This document shows, in pieces, positions 32,851-43,567 of a DNA stretch of 64,000 nt. Origin of the DNA: Gonocerus acuteangulatus (taxonomy: Eukaryota; Arthropoda; Insecta; Hemiptera; Coreidae); the NCBI GenBank assembly GCA_946811695.1, contig OX328124.1, positions 30,002,148-30,066,147 of the forward strand, in the 5' to 3' direction. The position numbers and the translations under genes were made by a program. The notes beneath the pieces are model-generated. The model was not told where the DNA came from and did no database searches. It saw nothing but the letters and a program-made list of their open reading frames with translations. Within the stretch, counting starts at the first letter, position 1; every line of letters starts with the position of its first letter.

Positions 32851-34750
32851 TTTAATGGAATAACTAAGTCATTAATGTTGATAGCTTATTTTGTTGAGGC
32901 CCTTTTAAATTACTAGGTTTCTGATAAAACTATTTTCAAAGAAACAGAAATACAGAAAACCTACTTTCTCATTGTAGATTCATTACTTTTTAAAAAGTTC
33001 ACTCTATATCTGTGATTATTACTGATAAATCTTATTTTATTTACTTAATTCTTCTCTTGTTGTTCATTGAATCGGAGAATTAGGGAAATTTAGTCAAAAT
33101 CTGTATTTCTGTAACTGTGTCCAAATCTATTTTTAAAATATTAAACTTGTTTTTGTTATTGCTGTCTTGCTTTATAAAAGAATTTCTTTGTTTATAAAGA
33201 TCATAATATTTACTGTTCAAAAAAAGAAAAAAAAACTTTTGTCTACTGAATTTTTTCATATAAGTAGCTAAAGGTCTTATAGTATATTTATTTAAATGCA
33301 GATTATATGTACATTATACAAATATTAATATTATTAAACACTCATATGTGGTTTTGGGTAAATTATCTAGAAATGAACAGTTATCTATATTGGTTTTGTT
33401 TACTTTTAATTTTTTAATGGTTAAATTTTGTATGTTTATTTTTTGAAATAAAATGTACGTAACGTAGTTTTGCAACAACAAACAAATGTACTTCACACAG
33501 TTGTTTTGTTTATCAAGTTTTCATGTTTTGTAATAGCATGTTAAACTTAGGCTTTTAATTAAGTAATTTGGTACAGTTTCAAATCTCTTAATAGTGCCCT
33601 AACTTTTGTGATTGTGAGCTATGAATTAACCAAGAGTTGTACATCCATGTGCGGATGCTGATCTTTGATCCTCTGTACTTTTTGTTTCCTCTTTCGGGTC
33701 AGCACATATTCCTGGATAACTAATGAAATAAGGCACAAATTGAAACTTATTTTGGAAAAATAATGTTAAATTTTGAAATTAAGGGCCTTATAAGCAATTT
33801 TGTTGTTGTGAATATTGTTCCTGTTAATAGTTTGTTAAAATTTCAATCTATATTAAGGTGGTATTATATTGTTTTGATTATTGTTCTTAATAACGTTTTA
33901 TTCTTACACAGCTGCAGCCTCTGAGAAGGATGGACTCTACCGAGCTACTGCTTTTCTCAGTGAATTCCAAATGAAATGGAAGAAGTGTTAACAGTGTTGT
34001 ATGTAAAGTGACTTACTTATGGGATAGTCAGGAGACTTATAAATTATATTAACGAAAACATCTGAAGAATAAAATGACTACATGATAACATGGAACTGAA
34101 TTGAGGTTTAGTGAGTGAATTGGTCAGTGATATTTAATAGAAGACTGGTTTAAATTACGAAAGGACTTATAATTAATGGAGTTTTTACATTATAGACTGG
34201 TTTGAAGTTCAGTGATTGGCATCGTGATATCTTTCACTATTTTTGTTGAGACTTTTCTTATTTTTAATTAAAAATGACTATTTTCTTTAAATATTCTCCT
34301 GATGGAGTGTGAAGAGGCCTGAAATTCTTCAATACAACATGTTAATCTAAAGTGCAATGAAACTAAATTTTTTGACATTGGACATTACATTTAACCCAAT
34401 TTTGTTACATATTTTTTATCAGATTAATGTAATATTAATAATTTTGAAACACTAATGAATTTATATTGATTTCCAAAATATAAATTACCTAAGGTATATT
34501 TTGAACATCAAACATTTTTGTGTGCCTTGTTAAATAACCCCGGGAATTAGAACATTGTTTGTTTACATTTTTAAACTCAAAAAAGTAAGTATTATGTAAT
34601 AAAAATTCTTATATAAATTGAATCTTCATCAACCTAACAGTCATATATTTTCAAGTTATCTTCCTGTAAAGTTCTTAATTGTCTTTTCTGAAAAAAAAGT
34701 AGATACAAAAAAATCAATGCTTGTCTGATTCATGAGATATTAGGGAAATA
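32851..34750 (+). other. Ythdf: Probable YTHDF 3' UTR and downstream region
   Basis: AT-rich sequence after the stop codon with no further coding match. AATAAA words occur near 33447, 34075 and 34597 as possible polyadenylation signals. A strong acceptor-like TTTTATTCTTACACAG sits at about 33905-33920, before a more GC-rich stretch, and could mark a spliced 3' UTR exon. The transcript end cannot be fixed from sequence alone. Confidence 0.45.
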
Positions 34751-34755
34751 AAGGC

Positions 34756-35355
34756 CTATGGCAGGGATGGCCAAACTCCTTGACAGTTCGAGCCATTTTT
34801 CAAAATTAAAAATTTTTTGCGAGTCGCAAATAAAAAATACGTATTTAAAAGGTATTTTTTTTTTTAGCAGAAATTATACATATTGAAAACATAAATAAAA
34901 GTACAAAATATGTGTATTGAATTTACATATTAAAAATTAAACACATTTATTTTACTTCTCAATAATTCTTTAGCAAAAGTGATACAAATTGTTTCCTCCA
35001 GAGCTCAATGTCAACTGTTCGTTGCAATAAGAGTTTATAAATTCAAAATCTGTCTTGAGTCTACACGATTACAGACGATTAAGCCACTGTTTATGTTCGT
35101 TCGTGCAGTTTTTGATGAGTCATATCATTCTTAACTTGTACGGAAATGAAATTGTTACAACGTTGTACTTCTTTGTTTCAAATTTGTTGTCAGTAATTTA
35201 AGACATTTTGAAATAAATACGGGACGATAATAATTTTTTAAAATATAATAGCACAAAAATGAAAAGGGAGCTCGGGTACATTTATCGTGAGCCACAAATA
35301 ATCCTTGAAAGAGCCGCATGTTGCTTGCGAGCCACTGGTTGGCCATTTGTTGCTT
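34756..35355. mobile_element. hAT-like non-autonomous element
   Basis: The left end CAGGGATGGCCAAACTCC and the right end GGTTGGCCATTTGTTG are related inverted termini, and GAGCC/GCGAGCC words occur inside both ends. CAGGGxTGGCCAA termini are typical of a widespread hAT group. The right terminus is eroded and no transposase is present. Confidence 0.6.
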
Positions 35356-35690
35356 TGGTGGAGCCAGCTCTATTCTCGCTTGAACATAGTGGTCCAGACT
35401 TCTAGAGCCGACTTGGCAAACTCTGATATCGGGGTTTACTTTCATGTGCCTTGCTCCATTTGTAGGCTGTACACATCCTGCTGTCAGGAGACACCCTGAC
35501 TCCAATGGCCTTAAAAGTATGCATCAAAGATATGATAAGAGAAATATTCGTACTCCAAGATATGTGTGTCTTGTAACATCTCTGCACTCCATCTAGAAAG
35601 TGTCAACTGGGGACTATTGCAAAGTAAAAAATGCAATCATTTCTATAATAAATATCAGTGTGTCACCTTTGTTATTTCAGATTTCTAGTA
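35356..35690. other. Unassigned sequence right of the hAT-like element
   Basis: Short overlapping frames on both strands without family resemblance. No feature is supported. Confidence 0.3.
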
Positions 35691-35699
35691 GTATCTGCC

Positions 35700-35830
35700 A
35701 TATTTTTTTATGTGTTTTCTTTTGTAGGCAGAAGGCCAATGAATACAATTTCAAATTAATGTTTGTTTATTTATTAAAAATGGCTCTACAGGTTTCCCAT
35801 CCTCAGATGCCTGTTTAGTAGCCGACTGAG
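35700..35830 (-). mobile_element. PLE 3'-end fragment
   Basis: The minus strand carries GGGAAACCTGTAGAGCC, an AAATAAA tail and TTCATTGGCCTTCTGCC, parallel to the ends at 30400-30510 and 38330-38440. The hammerhead-like stem II is lost. This is a solitary 3' end, as produced by severe 5' truncation. Confidence 0.6.
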
Positions 35831-36364
35831 TACAGCCTAACAGAATCTGCTGCAATGGTCACTTGATAACTGAAGGTCATCTATATAGTCAGCTGTTTAA
35901 AATATGGATTGAGCCCAAACATAAAATTTGTTTATCCAAAGGTAGATTAGCCACTAAATTAAAAATTGTCATATTTTTATTTATTATAGATAAAAAGATG
36001 TATTCATTTGAACTAACCTACGTTTTAGTTGCATATCAAACTTGCTCTTGCTAACCCTGTTATGCAAATAATAAACATAGATTTGTCGTCACAAATGTAA
36101 AGAGCATAAAAAATGAAAGACACTTGATGAAACTTAAAGAAAGTATACTTATAAAAAATAAGAAAAATTATGTTATAAAAAATAAGAACAATTTGAATAT
36201 GAAAACTGAAATAAAATATTTATATAACATACTTTTTAGCGCGGTTCCTCCCTTCCCCATAGGGAGGAACCCCGCTTATAAGGTTGATCTCATAACGCAA
36301 TCCGGAAGTGCCGACTAGAAAATTTTGCTTTTCAGAACCCATAGAGACCGAAAATGATAGTGGT

Positions 36365-36366
<2 letters not shown>

Positions 36367-36427
<61 letters not shown>
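36367..36427. repeat. (TA)n microsatellite in HINE family 2 copy a
   Basis: A pure TA run follows the block AGACCGAAAATGATAGTGGT. It occupies the same internal site as in copies b and c. Confidence 0.95.
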
Positions 36428-36431
<4 letters not shown>

Positions 36432-36898
36432 CTGTTCACTCTGTAGCTCCCAGATGAATGGTCTGATTTTGATGAAATTTGGTACAAAAATCTTTCGTCT
36501 AATTTGAAAGGTCAAGTTCGTTAACCAGAAAAATCCGCCTACTGGAAGAGAGAGTTTGGGGCGAAATTCGCGCAAAAAAAATCGTAACGCTTACGTTTCT
36601 GAGTTCATAAGCTTGTAAGTACTCATTTTATAGGCTTCTTGGGCTAGGAAAACGAATGAAACCATTTTCAAGGCGATAGCTTTAACCGTTTTCGAGAAAA
36701 TTGGAAAAATAGTTTTTGAATACCGTTTTTGGTTTGGGTATTTTGAATCATGGGATTCAGTTGAAACATTTTCTGCATGTTCTACTTTCATTAAAACTAA
36801 TATGTTGACATTTTGGTTACGTTTGGAGTTAAGGAAGGGTTAGAATAAAATATTTTATTAACAGACAAAAAGTTTTGGTAACTTTGTTTACTTTCCTT

Positions 36899-36900
<2 letters not shown>

Positions 36901-36945
<45 letters not shown>

Positions 36946-37056
36946 GGCGCATCAACTATTTGGCTATTAGCGCCGGGCTATCTACAGGTTGCCACCCTTT
37001 TCTAATGCCAACAGCACGTGGTCGGTCACCCATTCAGGTACTGAGCACGCCCGACG
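36901..37056 (-). mobile_element. 5S rRNA-derived SINE (SINE3-like), 5' truncated, 12-bp TSD
   Basis: On the minus strand the insert begins CGTCGGGCGTGCTCAGTACC, TGAATGGGTGACCG, CACGTGCTGTTGGC, which is the 3' half of arthropod 5S rRNA with a short internal deletion. It continues into a unique body and ends in a long A run (T run at 36901-36943). The direct repeat TACTTTCCTTAA flanks it (36889-36900 and 37057-37068). A 5S-derived head with an A tail defines SINE3-type elements. It was inserted into a HINE copy, so it is younger than that copy. Confidence 0.82.
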
Positions 37057-38319
37057 TACTTTCCTTAATATCTCGAAAAAGGTTGAGAATCTTGGTAAAC
37101 GGAAGAATACCATTAGAAAGCTTATTAAATTCTCTAAAAAAAAGGTTCTAATGAAAGTTTTGATTAGGCGATGTCAATCGGAGAAATAAGAGCTTAAAAC
37201 TTTAAAGTAATTGATTTCGCTTATTCGAACTGTTCTTTTTGTCTGTTTTTTATTCCTTGTTATTTTTTAATTGCTTATAGTTGGATAATGTATTTGAAAA
37301 TAAAACAGGTTAAGAAAAATAAGAAAAACAATTTAATTTCAGAGATATGGATTTCCAAGATATAGCTTTTCAACTGCCTAGCGTCCTTCCTAGGGAGGGT
37401 TGTTTGTCTTTGATTTTGGTACTTAGAATTATGGGATACAGTTGAAACATTTTCTGCATGTTCGAATTTCATCAACACTAATATGTTGAAATTTTTGTTA
37501 CGTTTGGAGTAAAGGAAGGGTTAGAATAAAATATTTTATTAACAGACAAAAAAAGTTTTGGTATTTTTGTATACTTTCGTTAGTATCTCGAAAACCGTTG
37601 ACAATCTTGGGAAGCGGAAGATTACCATTCGAAAGCTTACTAAATGTTCTACAAAAAAGGTTCTGAAGAAAGTTTTAATTAGGCGATGTCAATCGGAGAA
37701 ATAAGTGATTAAAACTTTAAATTAATTGATTTCGTTTATTCGAACGGTTCTTTTTGTCTGTTTTATTCCTTGTTATTTTTTAATTGCTTATAGTTGGATA
37801 ATGTATTTGACAATAAAACTAGTTAAGTAAAATAACAAAAACAATTTATTGTTAGAAATATAGATTTCCAAGATTCCAAGACCTTGTCACTAGCGGGGCC
37901 GTTTCTAGTGTATAGCCGACCCTTCCAGGTAAGATCGTAAATCAAGACCTTTCAAGACTTTACTACACACAGGAATGGCGTTAGTGACCTTAAGGGTTGA
38001 CACGCCATTATAATAATTAATTTAAAAAAAAAAGACTGGTGGAACCAAAATAATAACTGCTTCTATATTAATCTTTCCAAATTAGACTAGGGATATGAAC
38101 GGAACTGTGCTAAGATGATGCAGTTCCTGCGAGACGGACTTTTCTAAATTTATTGTACAATGTGTACATCTTTATCTATAATTAATAAAAAATGGACTTT
38201 TTAATTTTGTGACTGGAAAATTAAAGAAATCTTCATCTATTGATATTTTGAACTGCTGATTGTTGCTATTAAGATTATTTTCAGTTACGTGGCGGAAAGT
38301 TCATGTACGATTTATTAGG

Positions 38320-38440
38320 CTGTACTTAGATTTTAAGCTCCTGAAGAAGCATTCTAGGAAGCAAAACATGTAGAGTCATTTTTAAAAAATGTACAATTAT
38401 GATTTGGAATTTTATTCATTGACCTTCTGCCCAAACAAGA
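38320..38440 (+). mobile_element. PLE 3'-end fragment
   Basis: AGCTCCTGAAGAAGCATTCT, then AAAACATGTAGAGTC and TTTATTCATTGACCTTCTGC, parallels the 3' end of the PLE in YTHDF intron 8. CTGAAGA is kept, but the GAAA box is changed to CAAAA. Confidence 0.6.
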
Positions 38441-38526
38441 AAAGTGTTGAGATTTTGGTCAGTATTTATTTGAATACAAATTTATATGGTAATTTTCAGT
38501 AACTAGCTTGTGAATAATACATCGCC

Positions 38527-38645
38527 AGTGAATGGTATTTTTTTTTAATCCTTCACTCTAGAAATGATCATTTCATGCAGGGATTCGAACCCACTTCTTC
38601 GATGTTTGTTCATATATCTTTATCAGATGAGCTACCTGGCTTTGT
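38527..38645 (-). mobile_element. tRNA-derived SINE
   Basis: The minus strand reads GCCAGGTAGCTCATCTGATA (A-box region) and GTGGGTTCGAATCCCTGC (B-box), with a T run (A tail) at 38540-38548. Acceptor and T stems do not pair properly, so this is a SINE head rather than a tRNA gene. Confidence 0.65.
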
Positions 38646-39500
38646 AAAACTGCCATGCCTAGATGAAGCCAAACTTTAAATTAGATGGTAAAGCAGTATA
38701 TTGCACTAATATTTCTAAAGTGACACAGCTTAAAAAAAACTCAATTGAAAATATGTCACTCTTGCCTATGTAGTGAGAATAGCATTGAGACAGGAAGGAT
38801 GACACAAGTACCCTCTGGTGTACAAGCTCTGATAAATAGATATTTACCAATGTCTTTCATAGTCATAACTGAAAAACACTGATTTTTGAGTTGCGTCACT
38901 TTAGAAATACTAGTAAAATGTGTTAACCCTTTCAGTACTGAATTTGCTAGAACTTCCCTGTACCTGTGTCCTATGGGAGGGAGGATTATTTAGGCTGGCC
39001 CAGCCTGTGGATTGACTACACCATGGGGATGGCATTATTACTCAGCCGTGTCAAGGAAATGAAATTTTCCTTTGCCTTTTTATGGTTTGATGTTTTGGAC
39101 AGATTACTGGCAGGTTTAATCCTAGAACTACCATGGAAGGGGCTAAGCAGTTCACCGAATGTAATTTTAAATTTTTTTTATTATTATTATTATTTATTTC
39201 TTTAAATTTTAAACTTCATTTATTTAGATTTTTAGGATGGTTTATCTATCGCTTCCCTGCTCGTTTATAGCCAGGAAAGCCTATTCTGGCTAGAAAAGGT
39301 TGTAATATATTTATATTTCACTCCTTGGTGAACAACCTTCCAGTCCCACTCTGAGTAGGGTGTGAGTATTATGGACTAAACTAATAAATTTGTTTATGAA
39401 AACATAACATGGAGTGTAGAAAATAGTCGATTCTATCAACATGCTCAGCCAAACTTAACCTATTGAGCTGTATACGTTTTCTCTTCATAAAGGGCATAAA
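38646..39500. other. No gene recognised
   Basis: AT-rich intergenic DNA with short frames only. A 79-codon plus-strand frame near 38966-39205 ends in a low-complexity T-rich tract and has no recognisable domain. Confidence 0.35.
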
Positions 39501-39504
39501 CTTC

Positions 39505-39640
39505 TTTATTAGTGCTTTCCAAAGGAATGATAATGACAGGTTGAACTCATGAAAGAATTTTTAAAAATGACTTGAATTTTTCATCAATTTTACCTACTAA
39601 ATACTGGAAATAACCTATATTAAAATTTATACATAATTCA
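39505..39640 (-). mobile_element. Degenerate HINE family 1 fragment
   Basis: TAGTGCTTTCCAAAGGAATG, GGTTGAACTCATGA, ATTTTACCTACTA and TATTAAAATTTATACATA are mutated forms of the family 1 3' end, up to where the TA tract would be. Confidence 0.6.
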
Positions 39641-40326
39641 ATAAACAGGCAGCCATGCCTGATCCCTGACCATATTTGGTAGCATCTTTCCTGTCAATCC
39701 AAGGATTTTTATTTATTTGTCCCCCCCCCTACACAAGTCACTCTCTTTGCTTTGGCTTGTAAGCATTCATAGCCTTGCCATCTAAATTGAGGATAAGAAA
39801 ACCTGGGAAGTACCATCTCACTTCATCCACATTACTAGGAACAGGGATTTTCAACATCCAAATGACATATTGAAGCTAGGTGAGATAAGTAAGTAAATTT
39901 GAGGCACAACTGAAAATAAAACTTCAGCTATTTTACTTTTATATTTTCTCTTTTTTTTAAATCAATATTCAGATTGGAATAGTTATTTTGAAGTAATTTT
40001 TACATTGTTTAGTATGTTTAAGTTTATAAATATGATGCCATAGAACCATAAAGTTAAGTTATTTTATTTCATAAAGTAGTTGCCTATTTGTATTATATTC
40101 GTTAAGTTATTTACACACCACACATACTTTACTAATGTCTTACAATAAACACCCATTTTATTATACACTGTTCATTTAAAAAGTAATCTTGTAGAAATTC
40201 ATATTAATATTATTTTTTTTTATTTTCAAAAACGAATGTGCTACTCTTTCAAACATTATTGGAACATTAAACCAATAAGAACTAATAATAATTTTAAACT
40301 TTTGGTGTGTTTAGATTTAAATTAAA
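39641..40326. other. No gene recognised
   Basis: AT-rich DNA. A short C run occurs near 39721. No supported feature. Confidence 0.35.
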
Positions 40327-40426
40327 GGGTCTCACCTGTTTCCATATGAAATCTGCACTGGCGTCTTTCTTGACTTTGATGTCATCATTTTATTTCTAGT
40401 TCCTAGACATAATTTTTCGTCAATTA

Positions 40427-40432
<6 letters not shown>
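40327..40432 (-). repeat. ~105-bp conserved block, inverted copy at 50002-50105
   Basis: The minus strand reads openly (GTRNKMMTSKSRKTPVQISY) up to CAG/GTGAGA, which looks like a splice donor. The copy at 50002-50105 keeps the frame with a few substitutions, but its donor is altered. I do not recognise the protein. It could be an exon captured in a duplication, or simply non-coding repeat. Confidence 0.35.
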
Positions 40433-40480
<48 letters not shown>

Positions 40481-42083
40481 GCACTGCAACCACTGGGGTC
40501 ATTGGTGCCTTGGAAGTATCCTGATCAGGGAGAAAGACCCCGGGGGGGAGGGAGGCGCAGCAAGGAGAGAGACAGACGCCCAGAAGGGAGAGGGGACAGC
40601 CCGAGCCGAGGCAAGAGAGGGGGCCGGCGTTATCCGGACCTCTATGACAATACAGCGGTAATCCGCAATCTAGATAAGATAGCCAAGCTCCTGTCGGAGA
40701 TCTGCATGTAAGTGCCACCATCCAGATCTCCAGAGCTAGCAGGACCCATCGGGTCTAGGGTCCAGGATAAGTCAGCCCTACTCCCCACCAACAGCCCGAC
40801 GTCCACCCCCCACCCTCTCCCGGACACCCGCCAATCCCCCCGCCGCGCCACCACCCACCCCCAAGCCCCCCCAGACCAAGGGAGGTGTTAATGGTAGAAT
40901 TTAGAAATGTTATTCAATAATAAATATTGCTATTAGTAATTATTGTAAAATTGCAATTAGTTTTAGAGAGAATCCCTAGAGATCTCTGGGTAGGTCGTAA
41001 TACTTCAAAAAACCTTAGAAATAGCAAGACAAGAAATTACTTCTTAAGTGTTCTAAATAAGTTTCTTTGTAATACGTCATAATTAAATTACAGATATTAT
41101 GGACAAAGTAAATATGTTCTATATTTTCTATGTTGGAATAATACATTATACTAAAGAAAGATGATTAATTTTAGACAAATTAAATTTTATTAGCCAAGGA
41201 CGTATCATTTAGGAAGGTAAATATTTTATCTATGTACTCAGAACCTTTACCAAATACTTCTCGCATGTCCGTGGGAAAACCGAGCCTTTCTCTTTCTTCA
41301 CTGTATCGAATACACTCCGTGAAAATATGTTTTATTGTAAGACGGATATTACAAGTTGAACATAGAGGAGGTTCAGACTCCCCTGCCATCAGGTACCATG
41401 TGTGAGTTTACAATGCCCAATTCTTAGTCTACTTAGAATAACCTCTTCACGCCTGCTCTCGCGGATTGAACATTTCCAGCTGCATACCTCACTCTTTATT
41501 TCCCGCAACTTTTCGCCAAGTTCAATGCTGTTCCACTCTTCATGCCATATGTCATATGCTTTACTTTTCACTATAGGATTAAGATCAGAGAAAGGGACTT
41601 GTGAATATGGTATACCTTTAAGAATACCATTTTTTGCAATTTTATCCACATTTACATTTTCTTTAATGTCACAATGACCAGGTATCCATATTAAAATAAC
41701 TCTTTGGTCTTTTCTTCTGTGATCGTTTATTTTATTTAAGATATCTATTACAAGAGAATTGTTAGTGTAGAAATTTTGTATAGCTTGTAGGAGAGCGAAT
41801 CGGTACATATGAAAATGGATGGAGAGGGAGATACAAAGACACATAGGGCTTTATAAATCGCTAGGAGTTCAGCAGTAAAACTAGAGCAGAGTGGGGAGAG
41901 GGAAAACATGTACTGGCGGTCTTGACAGAGTATTCCAGCTCCTGCACCTTCAGCATTCTTGGATCCGTCGGTAAATATGAAAGTTGAGTCGGGAAGATCA
42001 GATTTGATTTTATTAAATTCATTAATATATAGCTCAGGGACAGTTTCTTTTTTAATGTGTTTAGTGAGATCGTCAATTATCAA
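40433..42083 (-). mobile_element. 5'-truncated I-like non-LTR retrotransposon with poly(A) tail
   Basis: The minus-strand order is RNase H domain, C-terminal Cys/His region, stop near 41180, 3' region, and a poly(A) of about 45 nt (T run at 40430-40476). It is truncated upstream of the RNase H domain near 42083. The 3' ~400 bp (40478-40885) are strikingly GC-rich compared with the surroundings and may be a separate piece. The poly(A) abuts the block at 40432. Confidence 0.7.
41180..42083 (-). pseudogene. RNase H and C-terminal domain of a non-LTR element, frameshifted
   Basis: Three minus-strand frames join to one domain order: 42083-41748 (FIFTDGSKNAEGAGAG, FTAELLAIYKAL, CTDS), 41844-41389 (RVILIWIPGHCDIKENVNVD, SRREEVILSRLRIGH), and 41389-41180 (CSTCNIRLTIKHIFTEC). 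The acidic residues of RNase H are present, but two frameshifts separate the parts. The order matches the end of the element at 1-2484, though the sequence is clearly a different family member. Confidence 0.82.
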
Positions 42084-42476
42084 ACCTCAAACTGTACTCA
42101 TTTTGAGGGAATACCGGTTGAAACCACTAACTTCAAAGTCGTTTTTCTATGAAACTATATTAGATATTAAAATGAAAATAATGTGAATTGAAGCTATTGA
42201 TTAGGTGTACCTTGCGTATTTTTTTCATAATTTTTGGACCACTTATAAGATAAGAAAAAAAATTGTGAAGATTTGAAGGGTGGTTTTCCCTAACTACCCC
42301 TCGGAGCACACCTACCAAAAAAAAAATCACGTAAAATCAGTAATGTCTCAACTATTATCCGTAAAAGTTTCATAGATGTGTGAAAGGTGCATCATACATA
42401 AAATTACAAAAACTTCGATAGCTAAACACTAAAAACCAGATGTATCGAAAATATCTTGTTACTCTTAGGACGTTTT

Positions 42477-42596
42477 TAGCACTTTCCTCGGAAGGAAAGT
42501 AGCTATTGAGGTTGGACTCATGACGGAATTTTTGAAAAATTTCTTCAAATCTTTATCGATTCTACCTAGTAGACACCGAAAATGACCCCCGTTAAA

Positions 42597-42676
<80 letters not shown>

Positions 42677-43567
42677 CTGTGTCTGTTAACACGATAGCGG
42701 CCAGAGTTTTTGTTTTTTTGTCACGAAACTTGGTATATAGCATTCAATTAGCAAACGATTGAACGAGTTCGTTAACCACCAAAGTCGGTCCACCGGAAGG
42801 GGGGGGGGTTTACCCCGAACCCAAAACACTAATTTGACCATGAAAGCCGTAATATATGTTATATTTCAACGAAACTTGGTATTCGTAGTGGTAATATAGA
42901 GAGAAAAGTGAGATATAAAAATGAACTAAATCGGTTCATTAGGAGGGGGGGTTTACTCCGGACCCACAATACCAATTCGCCACTACCAGCCGTGATTTTT
43001 GGTATATTTCGACGAAACTCGGCATTCGTAGTGGTAATCCACAGGTAAATATGTGTTGTAAAAATAAACTAAATTGGTTCATTAGAAGGGGGGGGGTTAC
43101 TCCGGACCCAAATTCCTAATATACTCATACCGGTCGTAATTTCTGCTGTATTGAAACGAAACGCGGTATACGTCGTGGGTAACTCATGAGAAAGAAGTGT
43201 TGTAAAAATTAGCTGAATCGGAAAGCGGGGGTTTACTTTGTAATATATTTCAATAGAAAAGCCCGCCAGACGTAGGTTCACAAAGCCGCCGCAAGGAGCG
43301 CTTTGTACCTAGAGGGACTGTTCCTGCGTTAGATCAAAATACGATAATATGAGGTTTTTGTATTTATTACGTAGTGTAGTAGGTACCATGTGGAAGCAAA
43401 TTAATAATTGATCAGTTACTCATTACGAATTTAAAAGAGAACTGTTCATGTTTTTATTTTATTTTATTTATGTAGGATATTTTAAGCAAATTGTTCTGGA
43501 AAGCAGTCTACACTACCCAAATTCTGAGGAAAGTGCTTAGTTATGCAGCTCCTGCGTGACGGACTTT
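42477..43567 (-). mobile_element. HINE family 1, copy B, with empty-site evidence
   Basis: The structure is as in copy A: the hairpin end at 42478-42500, (TA)n at 42600-42661, internal repeats at 42780-43090, and the terminus GCAGCTCCTGCGTGACGGAC at 43545-43564. The related sequence at 49430-49445 lacks it and reads GGACGTTTTTGTTGTTTAAA in the same orientation, so copy B entered a run of five Ts. Insertion between Ts is what is known for Helentrons. Confidence 0.82.
42600..42672. repeat. (TA)n then (TG)n microsatellite in HINE copy B
   Basis: A TA run of about 60 bp passes into TGTGTGTG at the conserved internal site of family 1. Confidence 0.95.

Larger units (their letters stand above)
36236..38143 (-). 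mobile_element. Helentron-like (HINE) family 2, copy a
   Basis: On the minus strand the element begins AAAGTCCGTCTCGCAGGA and ends GGAACCGCGCTAAAAA after the hairpin GGTTCCTCCCT/AGGGAGGAACC (36243-36272). A subterminal inverted repeat TTAGC(G/A)C(G/A)GTTCC lies near the 5' end. A (TA)n block sits at 36367-36427, and two direct internal repeats of ~510 bp each contain GGCGATGTCAATCGGAGAAA. It shares its 5' terminus with family 1 but little else. A 5S-derived SINE is nested at 36901-37056. No coding sequence. Confidence 0.75.

Noticed and set aside
36315..36575. Frames of alternating Tyr-Ile (also at 44711, 46075, 46204, 46568, 46575, 42465, 49807)
   Set aside because: They are translations of (TA)n microsatellites inside HINE copies.
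36990..37056. Possible 5S rRNA gene
   Set aside because: Only the 3' half is present, with an internal deletion, an A tail and a target duplication; it is a SINE.
38570..38645. Possible tRNA gene (A and B boxes present)
   Set aside because: Acceptor stem does not pair and the T stem is imperfect; better explained as a SINE head. The same holds for 17000-17115, 23441-23585 and 50155-50280.
40502..40854. Frames on both strands in the GC-rich island
   Set aside because: Low-complexity Arg/Gly/Pro/Ser composition on both strands without a domain; a base-composition effect.
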